From: Suttonella indologenes
GTDB lineage: Bacteria > Pseudomonadota > Gammaproteobacteria > Cardiobacteriales > Cardiobacteriaceae
Length of the DNA: 64,000 nt
NCBI RefSeq assembly: GCF_900460215.1
Contig: NZ_UHIA01000004.1
Span: 1,372,001-1,436,000 of the forward strand
Direction: 5' to 3'
Each line of letters begins with the position of its first letter. Position 1 is the first letter of the stretch. The notes beneath the pieces are model-generated. The model saw nothing but the letters and a program-made list of their open reading frames with translations, was not told where the DNA came from and did not search any database. This document shows, in pieces, positions 43,405-51,809 of this stretch. Made by a program: the position numbers and the translations under genes.

Positions 43405-43518
43405 ATGCTTACATTTGACGGGCAATACAGCATATAATCTTTACATCAACTTAACGCATTTAAGGACTAAATATGTATTTAATCAATACTTCATACACGC
43501 AATTATACGGAGAGTCTC

Positions 43519-43956
43519 ATGTCGCAAAATAATTCTATTTTTTTAATAGTCATCGCATTAATTATTTTCGCAATAATTGCTATATTTTTCATCCGCAAAA
43601 CCTCTGCAGCTAAAACGAACAACCCAAAAGAGCTCACGCTCCCCAATCAAAAAATAACCTTAAATAGCCAAGATATTATTTATGTCGCTTGTGATGCAGG
43701 TATGGGCAGCAGTGCGACCGGTGCAAGTATGCTGCGTAAAAAAATCCAAGAAGCGGACTTGCCTTATCAAGTAAAAAACCTCGCTATCAATGATTTGCCT
43801 GAAAATGCCAAACTTGTTATTACTCATCAAGACCTCACACCGCGTGCGCAACAACGTTTGCCGCAGGCGACACATTTATCACTAAAACATTTTCTTGATC
43901 GGAAATTTTACGAGCAACTAATTTATTCATTAAGCAATAATCAGAACTTATCTTAA
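43519..43956 (+). CDS. Membrane-anchored orphan mannitol-type PTS EIIB domain
   Basis: A 145-residue protein. An N-terminal membrane helix (about 7-25) and a short basic, polar linker are followed by a domain (about 50-140) that closely resembles the EIIB domain of MtlA. It has IIYVACDAGMGSSATGASML with the phosphorylated Cys at 58, then AINDLPENAKLVITHQDLT and FLDRKFYEQL. In mannitol permeases EIIB passes phosphate from EIIA to the sugar bound by EIIC. Here neither EIIA nor EIIC is attached or adjacent. It might be a degraded permease or a regulator; function unknown. GGAGAG precedes the ATG. Confidence 0.8.
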   Translation: MSQNNSIFLIVIALIIFAIIAIFFIRKTSAAKTNNPKELTLPNQKITLNSQDIIYVACDAGMGSSATGASMLRKKIQEADLPYQVKNLAINDLPENAKLVITHQDLTPRAQQRLPQATHLSLKHFLDRKFYEQLIYSLSNNQNLS

Positions 43957-43976
43957 ATAGAATTTTAAACCCATTC

Positions 43977-44007
43977 TAAAATGCCGGTTTCAACCGGCAT
44001 TTTTATG
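43977..44007. terminator. Bidirectional terminator after the EIIB-like gene
   Basis: ATGCCGGTTTCAACCGGCAT with A residues before and T residues after it. It serves the EIIB-like gene and the converging M48 protease gene, whose stop codon lies within the T tract. Confidence 0.88.
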
Positions 44008-45901
44008 CGAGCAAAACTTGCAGCAATTGGCGTAAATGTACTTCCTGCAAATTTACATTTCCTTGCCGTCGCCAGTGGGCATCTAATGTTTGCCATAAGG
44101 ATTGCCGATAGGTGGTGCTTAATGTGCTAACCGCACGTAAAGCCTGCAATAAGCAGCGCAAATCCTCCTGCGATGTCATCTCTAAAGCATAAAACTCCGG
44201 TATTTTTAGCGGGAAGCTTTGCTGTATCAGTTGTGCAAAACATTGCTTTTGCTCCCTAAGCAAGACTTGCGCATCGGGTATTTGCGATTGCCAAGGCGTT
44301 TTTTGGCTGTGATACAAACTCGCCACCGCACGCAAGACCTCATAAATCGCCATCGCATTATCTCGATAATGCTGATGTTGCGCAGGTTTACGCAGAACAA
44401 ATTGCACTTGAGCGGCATAGCAGATTTCATAAAACGTCAATTTGCCGTCATCACGCATAATATGCTGGATTTGCTGCCATAATGCCAAATGTTCCTCAGC
44501 ACTGCTTTGCGCCTGATATTGCTTTACAATTTGTTGAAATATCACAAAGTGCCGCATCGGCGGCAACAGATTCACTGCGGCAACTGCTTGGCTTAATTCT
44601 GCTTTTTCTGCCTCGGGAATATGTTTACTATATGCCAAGCTTAAGCTGTCTATGCCGCTGTGATACACAAAAAATGCCAATAGCTGCTTGCGCAGTTTTA
44701 AACGGCCGAGTGATTGCGGCAAAGTATGCAGTTGTGCTGCCTGTATCGTTAAAATAGGAAATACCGCATTTTGCACAAAAGCTTGTCGATTAATTTCTAT
44801 GGCATTATCTGCTACACAGTGTAACTTTTTACTCCGAATCTCAAAGGCAAGCGCTTCAATTTCCTGCGAATTAACCTTGCCGCCATAGCGGGCGATGCGC
44901 GTTTCCAACGGCGGATGAGTGCGCATTTGCGTGAAATAATTGATAAATAATTGATGAGCTTGATTGCTGGGCATGGCATAGGGATGCATCTGCAAATATT
45001 GCAAAGCAAGTGCTTTTTTAAATGCCATGATTAAGGCGGCAGGGTTGCGCGTATATTGTACCGCCCGTGCATCCGCCATCCATTCGCGTTCGCGGCTAAA
45101 TGCCGCCTGAATACGTTCGCCGAGCATGGCGAGGATTAAGCCTGTGGTTCCCAGTAAGCGGCGAATCACATCCAGCGGCGTGTCGCCGCCGTCTTCGCGT
45201 CGCAGCAGTCCGCTGAAAATATGTTCGCGTGCTACCGATACGATAGGCGCGCCGTGCCGCCATTCGCTAATGGCATAATAGCCTTTGAGCACGGCGGATA
45301 ATTTGGCATAAATGAAGACGTCTTCGTTTTTGATATGACCGAATTCATGCGCGATAATCGCTTGCTGTTCATCGCGTTCCAGATAGTCCAGCAGACCGTT
45401 ACTGACCACTAATGCCACGCTTTGCCCTTTGCCGCCCAAAACGAAAGCATTGATGCTCTCGTCATGCGGCAGATAAAACACCGGCGGCGGACGTATGCCG
45501 CCGGCTACCGACATTTCATCGACGATATTTGCCAGCATCGCAAAGCGCGGAATGTATTTGTTTTCATCAATCGGCTTGGCATACATTTCTTTTGCCAATT
45601 CTGCGGCGGTTTTTCTTTGCAACAGGGCGAGTGCGGCAAAATATTCGCCGATGACCACCGCTATGCAGGAAACGGCGATAATGCCGCCGCAGTAAAGACT
45701 GTAGCGGTGCAAATACCATTCCTGCTCAAGCAATTTCGCATGTAAAAAGATAAAGCGGAATAATTCGATAAAGCCTGCGCCCAGCGCAAAATAAATGCCG
45801 CCGCTAAGCAATACGCCGAGCCAAAAGACCGCCGAAAGACGGCGACTGGCCTGCTGGGCGGCTTGATGATGTAAGCGGAATAAAGAACTTCGCGCTGCCA
45901 T
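44003..45901 (-). CDS. M48 family membrane metalloprotease, long form
   Basis: A 632-residue protein with two N-terminal membrane helices (about 22-52 and 68-95), then an HtpX-like peptidase domain with the zinc motif HEFGH (185-189) and REREWMADARAV as the likely third-ligand region. The C-terminal half (about 350-632) is soluble and helical and is not recognised; HtpX itself is only about 290 residues. Related M48 proteins downstream of lemA are common. It starts 10 bases after the lemA gene, so the three genes form an operon. Its target is unknown. Confidence 0.85.
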   Translation of the reverse strand: MAARSSLFRLHHQAAQQASRRLSAVFWLGVLLSGGIYFALGAGFIELFRFIFLHAKLLEQEWYLHRYSLYCGGIIAVSCIAVVIGEYFAALALLQRKTAAELAKEMYAKPIDENKYIPRFAMLANIVDEMSVAGGIRPPPVFYLPHDESINAFVLGGKGQSVALVVSNGLLDYLERDEQQAIIAHEFGHIKNEDVFIYAKLSAVLKGYYAISEWRHGAPIVSVAREHIFSGLLRREDGGDTPLDVIRRLLGTTGLILAMLGERIQAAFSREREWMADARAVQYTRNPAALIMAFKKALALQYLQMHPYAMPSNQAHQLFINYFTQMRTHPPLETRIARYGGKVNSQEIEALAFEIRSKKLHCVADNAIEINRQAFVQNAVFPILTIQAAQLHTLPQSLGRLKLRKQLLAFFVYHSGIDSLSLAYSKHIPEAEKAELSQAVAAVNLLPPMRHFVIFQQIVKQYQAQSSAEEHLALWQQIQHIMRDDGKLTFYEICYAAQVQFVLRKPAQHQHYRDNAMAIYEVLRAVASLYHSQKTPWQSQIPDAQVLLREQKQCFAQLIQQSFPLKIPEFYALEMTSQEDLRCLLQALRAVSTLSTTYRQSLWQTLDAHWRRQGNVNLQEVHLRQLLQVLLA

Positions 45902-45910
45902 AACGGACTT

Positions 45911-46513
45911 TTAGCTGAAATCGACCTTGACCGCTTCGCGCACTTTCGCATCGGCGACTTCCAGCCACGGTGAGGGTAGGAAAGAAAAGGCTTTGCCAAT
46001 CAGATGATTTGGGAAGATTTGCAGATAATTGTTATATTCCGTGACGTAGGAATTGTACAAATTGCGCTCGCGCGCCACTTCGGTTTCGATATTGCTGAGT
46101 TCGCGCTGCAAATTCAGCATTTGCGTATCCGCTTTCAAATCGGGATAAGCCTCGAAAGCCACCTGCAAATTGCCTACAGCATGAGTTAACTGATTATCCG
46201 CCAGCGAAAGCGCGCCTATATTTGCCGCATTGCCGCCGCTGCTTTGCTGAATCTGCTTCAGCGCACTGGCTGCCGTATTGCGCGCTTGCGTTACCTGCAC
46301 CAAAGTCGCCTGCTCGTGCTGCAAATATTTCTTTGCCACCTCGACCAAATTGCGGATAAGGTCATAGCGCTTGTTCAGCACCACATCAATATCGGAAAAC
46401 TGATTGGCTACCGCATTGCGCGAACGCACCAATTGGTTATACACCATAACCACGAATACCGGCACGCCGATTAACACCGCCAGAAAAAATACGGAAATGA
46501 CAAACCACGTCAT
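45911..46513 (-). CDS. LemA family protein, second copy
   Basis: A 200-residue protein with an N-terminal membrane helix (about 5-24) and the LemA signature: NQLVRSRNAVANQFSDIDVVL, RYDLIRNLVEVAKKYLQHEQ, and YNNYLQIFPNHLIGKAF near the C-terminus. The fold is a long helical bundle facing the outside. The cellular role is unsettled. The ATG at 46513 follows AAGGAG; an upstream in-frame ATG at 46621 would overlap the first lemA gene. It lies between that gene and the M48 protease. Confidence 0.92.
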   Translation of the reverse strand: MTWFVISVFFLAVLIGVPVFVVMVYNQLVRSRNAVANQFSDIDVVLNKRYDLIRNLVEVAKKYLQHEQATLVQVTQARNTAASALKQIQQSSGGNAANIGALSLADNQLTHAVGNLQVAFEAYPDLKADTQMLNLQRELSNIETEVARERNLYNSYVTEYNNYLQIFPNHLIGKAFSFLPSPWLEVADAKVREAVKVDFS

Positions 46514-46536
46514 AACTATCTCCTTGAAGACATCAT

Positions 46537-47100
46537 CTAAGAAACCAATTCCTTGATTGGCACAGGGGGCAAGAGCAATTGCTCCTGCGATTGAAAAGCA
46601 AAACAACGCGCCAGCAAGCAATCGGGGAAGACCTGCAAAGCATCATTATAATCATTCACGGCATCATTAAAATACTGGCGCGCAAATGCCACGCGATTCT
46701 CCGTGCTGCGCAATTCCTCTTGCAAACGCAGCATCTGTTCGTCGGCTTTAAGCGCGGGATAGGCCTCGGCACGTAGGAAAAAATGCCCCAAAGCCGCCGC
46801 CATTTGCTGCCCCTGCACTGCCGTCAAAGGTTCTCGAAGGGCTACCGCACGCGCTTGGCTGACCGCTTCCAGCACCGCTTGCTCATGCTGCATATAACGC
46901 TGCGCCACTTTAAGCAGATTAGGGATTAATTCATAGCGTCTGCTTAATTGCACCTCAATTTGGGCGCGGGCATTGGCAATCTCATTGCGCTTTTTGACTA
47001 AGCGGTTGAACACCCACACCGCCCATAATAAGAATGCCGTCAATACCGCCAAAGCAATGCCCATCGCCAATCCTTTATCTGTATGAAATATCTCAATCAT
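46537..47100 (-). CDS. LemA family protein, first copy
   Basis: A 187-residue LemA protein with a membrane helix (about 13-33) and the same three signature regions: NEIANARAQIEVQLSRRYEL, LLKVAQRYMQHEQAV and YNDALQVFPDCLLARCFAF. It is distinct enough from the second copy to be an old paralogue. It is the first gene of the lemA-lemA-M48 operon and is divergent from rnpB. Confidence 0.9.
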   Translation of the reverse strand: MIEIFHTDKGLAMGIALAVLTAFLLWAVWVFNRLVKKRNEIANARAQIEVQLSRRYELIPNLLKVAQRYMQHEQAVLEAVSQARAVALREPLTAVQGQQMAAALGHFFLRAEAYPALKADEQMLRLQEELRSTENRVAFARQYFNDAVNDYNDALQVFPDCLLARCFAFQSQEQLLLPPVPIKELVS

Positions 47101-47147
47101 AGCAAAATGCTAGTCAATTAACAGCAGACAAAATAAAAAAATTCCCC

Positions 47148-47153
47148 TATAAT
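47148..47153 (+). promoter_or_regulatory. -10 element before rnpB
   Basis: TATAAT, 8 bases before the mature 5' end of rnpB and followed by a GC-rich CCGCGCC discriminator. The -35 region is not clear. Confidence 0.6.
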
Positions 47154-47160
47154 CCGCGCC

Positions 47161-47487
47161 GAGTTCGCTAGACAATCGCCGGCATCAGCCGGAGGAAAGT
47201 CCGGGCTCCATAGGGCAGAATGCTGGGTAACGCCCAGGCAGTGCGAACTGACGGAAAGTGCCACAGAAAATATACCGCCTCTTTGAGGTAAGGGTGAAAT
47301 GGTGCGGTAAGAGCGCACCGCGCTTTTGGCAACAAAAGTGGCAGGGCAAACCCCATTCGGAGCAAGATCAAATAGGAAACCTTTGCGGCTGCCCGTCGCG
47401 GTTTCGGGTAGATCGCTACAGGCGGTGAGTAATCAGCGTCGCAGAGGAATGATTGTCCACGACAGAACCCGGCTTATCGGCGAACTC
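47161..47487 (+). ncRNA. rnpB: RNase P RNA
   Basis: The catalytic RNA that matures tRNA 5' ends. Helix P1 is formed by GAGTTCGC (47161-47168) and GCGAACTC (47480-47487). The conserved 5' core GGAGGAAAGTCCGGGCTCC starts at 47191 and the 3' core with AGAGGAATGATTGTCC and ACAGAACCCGGCTTA is present. At about 327 bases it is shorter than the E. coli RNA (377). T residues follow, then tRNA-Arg after 13 bases. Confidence 0.95.
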
Positions 47488-47500
47488 TTTTTCTTTCAAT

Positions 47501-47576
47501 GCCCTTGTAGCTTAATGGATAAAGCAGTCCCCTCCTAAGGGAAAGAGTGCCAGTTCGACTCTGGCCTCGGGCGCCA
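47501..47576 (+). tRNA. tRNA-Arg (anticodon CCT), with stem mismatches
   Basis: A 76-base tRNA with encoded CCA. The anticodon loop is CTCCTAA, anticodon CCT, for AGG codons. D and T arms pair well. The acceptor stem GCCCTTG against CTCGGGC has mismatches at positions 5-68 (T-C) and 6-67 (T-T), and the anticodon stem has G-A at 27-43. It may still function, but the stem is unusual. Confidence 0.85.
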
Positions 47577-48215
47577 ATTTATCCGACGCCTGATATACGC
47601 TATTTTTGCTATCCGTAGCATATCAAAAATAAGACGACAATCTTCCTGCTAATTAAACGACTCAAAGCACAGGTTTCATCTATCTGCAAAAAGCGCTACG
47701 GTATTGGCACCACTTGCCATACTGCGTGCAATTCCTTGCCCGTATTGCTTTTTATAGTTGATTCATGGCAAAATTAATCATTTTTCAATCGGGTAGGTCG
47801 GATACTTGTATCCGACATTACTTAAAATATCAATTTGTCGGATTAAAGAATCCGATCTACTTCTTTACAAATTAGTAGATTAGGAATTTATACCCAATAC
47901 AATTTGTCATGGCGTATGCCTTCAGGCATGAACGCCTAAACTAAGGTTAAAAATATAATGTTCGTATTTGACATGAATTGGCTATACTTCTCAACCTAGG
48001 GAATATTTTCATAAGTAATTTAATTTATTGTCAAATTTTAACTTCAAACTCTCTCATCATAATCAGCTGTATTAACAAAGACTAAAGCAGTAACAAATTT
48101 TCATATTGAAACTTGTAAATTAAAAGAAGGGTGAAAGAACTTTACTTTATCCTTATTTATTATAAAGTAACCACGCTCATGGAGCGATTTACTAATTCAT
48201 TCAGGAAGGGAAACA
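47577..48215. other. Long intergenic region before carbonic anhydrase
   Basis: These 639 bases contain no supported gene. The middle is taken up by a 234-bp palindromic element (47753-47986). Near the end, TTACTTTA and TAAAGTAA (about 48141-48169) form an AT-rich inverted repeat and CGCTCATGGAGCG a small hairpin; both may lie in the carbonic anhydrase leader. The rest is AT-rich without clear signals. Confidence 0.6.
47753..47986. mobile_element. 234-bp MITE-like element with internal palindromes
   Basis: The left end, TATAGTTGATTCATGGCAAA, pairs with the right end, the complement of TATAGCCAATTCATGTCAAA (four mismatches in 20). Inside are two nested palindromes: GTCGGATAC-TT-GTATCCGAC (47797-47816) and GTCGGATT-AAAG-AATCCGAT (47837-47856). 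They are themselves enclosed by GTAGGTCGGAT and ATCCGATCTAC. The arms match those of the 107-bp element at 34310, so this is a longer relative or a composite. Confidence 0.6.
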
Positions 48216-48956
48216 ATGAAAAAACTATCCTTAGCGCTTTTACAAAGCCTATTAGTGACCGGTCCTAGTTTTGCTGCTGATGAAGGCACCCATTGGGGCT
48301 ATACAGGACACGAATCTCCCGAAAAATGGGGCGAACTTTCTCCAAATTATGCCCTATGCTCAAGCGGTAAAAACCAATCGCCCATCGATGTGGTCGATAC
48401 TATCAGCGGCGAACTGCCTGCTTTAAATTTGGATTACAAGGCGGTAAAAGCAGAAATCGTGAATAATGGCCATACCATTCAAGTAAATTTCAAAGATGAT
48501 GCCAATAAACTCTCGCTAAATGGAAATACTTTCACGCTTAAACAATTCCATTTCCATACGCCAAGCGAAAACCGCATTCAAGGCAAATCTTTCCCATTAG
48601 AAGTGCATTTCGTACATGCAGACAGCAATAACAATCTTGCCGTATTAGGTTTGCTATATGAAGTCGGCGCGGAAAATGCACAACTTTCTCCCGTGTGGGC
48701 GGCTATGCCTAAAGAAGCCGGTCAACCGATTGCTTTAAAAGTGCAAATCAATCCTGCCGAAATGTTGCCTGAAGCTTTAGATTACTACCGTTTCAACGGT
48801 TCCTTAACAATACCTCCTTGCAGCGAAGGCGTTAACTGGTTATTGTTGAAAAACACTGTCAGTGCTAGCGAAGCGCAAGTAAAAGCTATTGAAGCGATTA
48901 TGGGCAATAACAGCCGTCCGCCGCAAGCAGTAAATGCGCGTGTTATTTTAGAATAA
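48216..48956 (+). CDS. Alpha-type carbonic anhydrase
   Basis: A 246-residue periplasmic zinc enzyme that interconverts CO2 and bicarbonate. A signal peptide (1-20, ending FAA) precedes the domain. Zinc ligands are His112 and His114 (FHFHTPSE) and His131 (EVHFVHAD). Cys48 and Cys202 (IPPCSEG) fit the conserved disulfide. Length matches bacterial alpha-CAs. AGGAAGGG precedes the ATG. It stands alone between the palindromic element and ppx. Confidence 0.95.
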   Translation: MKKLSLALLQSLLVTGPSFAADEGTHWGYTGHESPEKWGELSPNYALCSSGKNQSPIDVVDTISGELPALNLDYKAVKAEIVNNGHTIQVNFKDDANKLSLNGNTFTLKQFHFHTPSENRIQGKSFPLEVHFVHADSNNNLAVLGLLYEVGAENAQLSPVWAAMPKEAGQPIALKVQINPAEMLPEALDYYRFNGSLTIPPCSEGVNWLLLKNTVSASEAQVKAIEAIMGNNSRPPQAVNARVILE

Positions 48957-49007
48957 TAGATAAGCTAATGCTTAGTACTCTGCAAATATTTCTATATTTA
49001 CAGACAA

Positions 49008-49040
49008 AATAAAGGCAGATTATTCTGCCTTTATTTTTTA
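49008..49040. terminator. Bidirectional terminator after carbonic anhydrase
   Basis: AAATAAAGGCAGA and TCTGCCTTTATTT pair around TTAT, with a T-rich tail. It lies between the convergent carbonic anhydrase and Ppx/GppA genes. Confidence 0.88.
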
Positions 49041-49074
49041 CTAAATTAGCATTTAATGTCCTTGGGTTTAAAAT

Positions 49075-50589
49075 TCATTTTTTTATTTCCGGAAAATTAA
49101 CCTGCAAAGAAAAAGGCGCATCATCCCAATATTTTAATTCTTCTTGCAAATCCGCCACACTTAAAGGATGTTTTTGCAAATATTGCTCTGAAAAACTCAA
49201 ACTCAATATTTTATCTTTCAATTTAACTGTTGGCCAATCCGATTCTGCCAAAGGCACACGCGAGCGGTATAGCAGCACGGCTAAGCGCAATGCCAATAAA
49301 TATTGCCAAATAAATTCTTGATAAGCGGGATTTAGTTCGCGAATTAATTTAGCAGGCAATTTCTTACGCTGTCCGCGTAGCAGAATCGCCATCATTTTTT
49401 GCATGACTTGAGAAAAGCCCGGCATATCCGCATGCTCCATGAGATAAGCGCCGTGTTGATGCTGTTTGCCGCGCGCAACTGCCAAGCCGATTTCGTGCAA
49501 TTGGGCGGCAAAGCCTAATAGCGGTGCAAATCGCAGCGGAGCTTCTTGCGCCATGGCGGCATTAATATGCTGTGCCATTTTTGCCACGCGTTCCGCTTGT
49601 AGCGTATCAACCGTAAAACGATGCTGCATGGCGGCAACGGTAAGCTCCCGTTCATCATGACTGTCGTCTTCATCACGTCCCATTAAGTCTAGCAAGACGC
49701 CTTCGCGCAGAGCCGCTTGGCTGACAAAAGCCGATTCAATGTGCAAGATGTCGCAGAGCCCTGCCAAAATACACACGCCGCCGGTAAAACCGAAAGCACG
49801 CGCAGGATCGATTTCCAAACGTTCCGCCAATTTATCCGCATGCCCGATTTCCAGTAGCACTTCCAGTAAGCGATGCAAACCTTGCTGCGTAATTCCCTGA
49901 TTACTGATACCCAATTTTTGCAGAACTTTTTCCGTGCTTTTAGCCGTGCCCGAGCTCATGACTGCGCGCTGATATTCATGCATACTTAATTCTTTTACAT
50001 GCGGTTCAATTGTCACAGCGACATGCGACAAGGCTTTTTTAATCCCTGTTTTGGTAATTTTGCCGCGCGGGAAAAATTTATTTGCCATATTGGCACAGCC
50101 GATTTTCATCGAACGCAAGACTTTCGGCGTTTCGCCTTCACCGATAATAACTTCCGTCGAACCGCCGCCTACATCAATGACCAATGTGACGTCTTTAAAG
50201 AAGTTATGCTCGCTGATGCCAAGATAAATCAATCGCGCTTCTTCATTGCCGCTGATGATTTCAATATCCGCGCCAAGAGCTTTTTCTGCTTTACGCAGAA
50301 ATTCTTCGCCGTTTTTTGCCACGCGCATGGTATTGGTTCCCACCGCACGCACTTGATCACGCGGAATATGTTCAATACGCTGACGCATTTCCCCTAAGGC
50401 GGTCAAAGCGCGTTTGATGGAAGCGTCATCAAGCATATTGTCTTTGCCCAAACCTTCCCCCAATCGCACCATATGCTTGATTTTGTCTACTTCTTGAATG
50501 CCGCTGGCGGTCACTTGCACCACAATAAGATGAAAACTGTTCGAGCCTAAATCTAAGGCGGCATAATAAGAAGATTGTTTGTGCATCAT
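49075..50589 (-). CDS. ppx: Exopolyphosphatase / pppGpp phosphohydrolase (Ppx/GppA)
   Basis: A 504-residue protein of the actin-like ATPase fold. The first phosphate-binding motif is AALDLGSNSFHL near the N-terminus, the second is VTLVIDVGGGSTEVIIG, and an HD-like C-terminal domain follows (about 310-500, LGFAAQLHEIGLAV). It releases phosphate from polyphosphate or converts pppGpp to ppGpp. Length and the C-terminal domain fit both subtypes, so the symbol is provisional. It is 11 bases downstream of the glycosidase gene. Confidence 0.9.
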   Translation of the reverse strand: MMHKQSSYYAALDLGSNSFHLIVVQVTASGIQEVDKIKHMVRLGEGLGKDNMLDDASIKRALTALGEMRQRIEHIPRDQVRAVGTNTMRVAKNGEEFLRKAEKALGADIEIISGNEEARLIYLGISEHNFFKDVTLVIDVGGGSTEVIIGEGETPKVLRSMKIGCANMANKFFPRGKITKTGIKKALSHVAVTIEPHVKELSMHEYQRAVMSSGTAKSTEKVLQKLGISNQGITQQGLHRLLEVLLEIGHADKLAERLEIDPARAFGFTGGVCILAGLCDILHIESAFVSQAALREGVLLDLMGRDEDDSHDERELTVAAMQHRFTVDTLQAERVAKMAQHINAAMAQEAPLRFAPLLGFAAQLHEIGLAVARGKQHQHGAYLMEHADMPGFSQVMQKMMAILLRGQRKKLPAKLIRELNPAYQEFIWQYLLALRLAVLLYRSRVPLAESDWPTVKLKDKILSLSFSEQYLQKHPLSVADLQEELKYWDDAPFSLQVNFPEIKK

Positions 50590-50600
50590 CAGTCCTAAGC

Positions 50601-51362
50601 TTATTCAACGATGGCAATCATACCCACAAACGGTCGCCAATGAAACCAATTGCTCTGTCTGATTGCATAATAATGCGAAATGCTGCCGTCTAAATACAGG
50701 GCTTGCCGACAACCGAAAGACAGCATCGCCTCGCTCATGCGATAAAAACTCGGCCATTCGCTATCCTGCCGCACAGCAGTGCTGATAATAAAATACAGCT
50801 CTCCCGCTTCATTGATACAGGCGGCATTGCGTTTGTAAGGAGAAGACAAATCTTTAATAAAACGCGAGTTGATTGTTCCGTCGATAATCATCATCGGTCC
50901 TGATTGAAAGGCATAAGCGGCTTTTTTCGGCTGTTTCTGCCATTGCTCGATCGGCATTATGCCTGCAGATTGTCCGCCAAACCACAGTACACCGTTCGGC
51001 TGAATATGAAAATTGCCTTTGCCGGCGCTGCGGTTTAAAGCGCGCAAAGTTTTGCCTTCTTCAATCCACAGTCCGGCAGGCTGATAGTCCTGCGTATAAA
51101 TACCGGCATTCATCAGCATTAAAACATTTTCGCCCTTAGCGCTCAGTGCAGCCGCTGCGGCGCGCAATTTGCTGTAATTTTTTCCCGCTTCATCACGCCA
51201 CAGCAAACGCATTTGCGCAGGATTAGCAGTAAAAATACGGTATTCCACGCCTTTAAATTCCGCCGTCGCAAATAATAAGCCGCGCTCATTGCTAAATTGC
51301 AAGGGCGCGGCAATCGCTTTGCTGAACAAACAGAATAAAAAGACGAATGTTAGCTTAGCCAA
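50601..51362 (-). CDS. Phosphodiester glycosidase family protein, exported
   Basis: A 253-residue protein with a signal peptide (1-18, ending AIA). The domain is of the NAGPA/DUF2233 type, with MNAGIYTQDYQPAGL, SGPMMIIDGTIN and RNAACINEAGELYFI. The FGCRQALYLDGSISHYY segment carries the LDGS motif typical of this fold. Named members remove GlcNAc from phosphodiesters, but bacterial periplasmic members have no settled substrate. It overlaps the NfeD gene by 8 bases. Confidence 0.87.
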   Translation of the reverse strand: MAKLTFVFLFCLFSKAIAAPLQFSNERGLLFATAEFKGVEYRIFTANPAQMRLLWRDEAGKNYSKLRAAAAALSAKGENVLMLMNAGIYTQDYQPAGLWIEEGKTLRALNRSAGKGNFHIQPNGVLWFGGQSAGIMPIEQWQKQPKKAAYAFQSGPMMIIDGTINSRFIKDLSSPYKRNAACINEAGELYFIISTAVRQDSEWPSFYRMSEAMLSFGCRQALYLDGSISHYYAIRQSNWFHWRPFVGMIAIVE

Positions 51363-51807
51363 CTTTCACCACATCTAAGACTAAACTATCGACATTCACC
51401 ACCAACACTGTCGTTCCGGCCGGCATATCTTCACCGCGAATCGTCCACATGCCGTCATCAATCTTAACCCGTCCGCTACCATGCACAATCGGCATTTCCA
51501 AAACCAAATGCCGTCCAATCAAATTGCGACTGCGATTATTTAATTTAGCCGCCTCGTCATTATGATTTTTAGGCTGCCAAACTTTAGTGATAAACCACCA
51601 TGCTGTAATGCTGATAATCGATAAGAGCGCAAAAGCCAAAGCTTGGCTTTGAATGCCCAATTCGGGCATCAGCCAAGTAAGCAAAGTCAGCATTAATGCC
51701 GCCATTGCCCAGAAAATAAAGAAGAAGGATGCCGTAAAAGCCTCAATTGCCAAAAACAAGCAAGCCAAAATCAGCCAATTCCAAAAAATTGGTTCGATGT
51801 AATACAT
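51355..51807 (-). CDS. NfeD family protein
   Basis: A 150-residue protein with membrane helices (about 10-30 and 55-75) and a C-terminal OB-fold (NLIGRHLVLEMPIVHGSGRV, MWTIRGEDMPAGTTVLVV). NfeD proteins of this short type are paired with band-7 proteins in an operon and are thought to act on membrane organisation. It lies 2 bases after the band-7 gene. The family is clear, the role is not. Confidence 0.9.
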   Translation of the reverse strand: MYYIEPIFWNWLILACLFLAIEAFTASFFFIFWAMAALMLTLLTWLMPELGIQSQALAFALLSIISITAWWFITKVWQPKNHNDEAAKLNNRSRNLIGRHLVLEMPIVHGSGRVKIDDGMWTIRGEDMPAGTTVLVVNVDSLVLDVVKVG

Positions 51808-51809
51808 GG

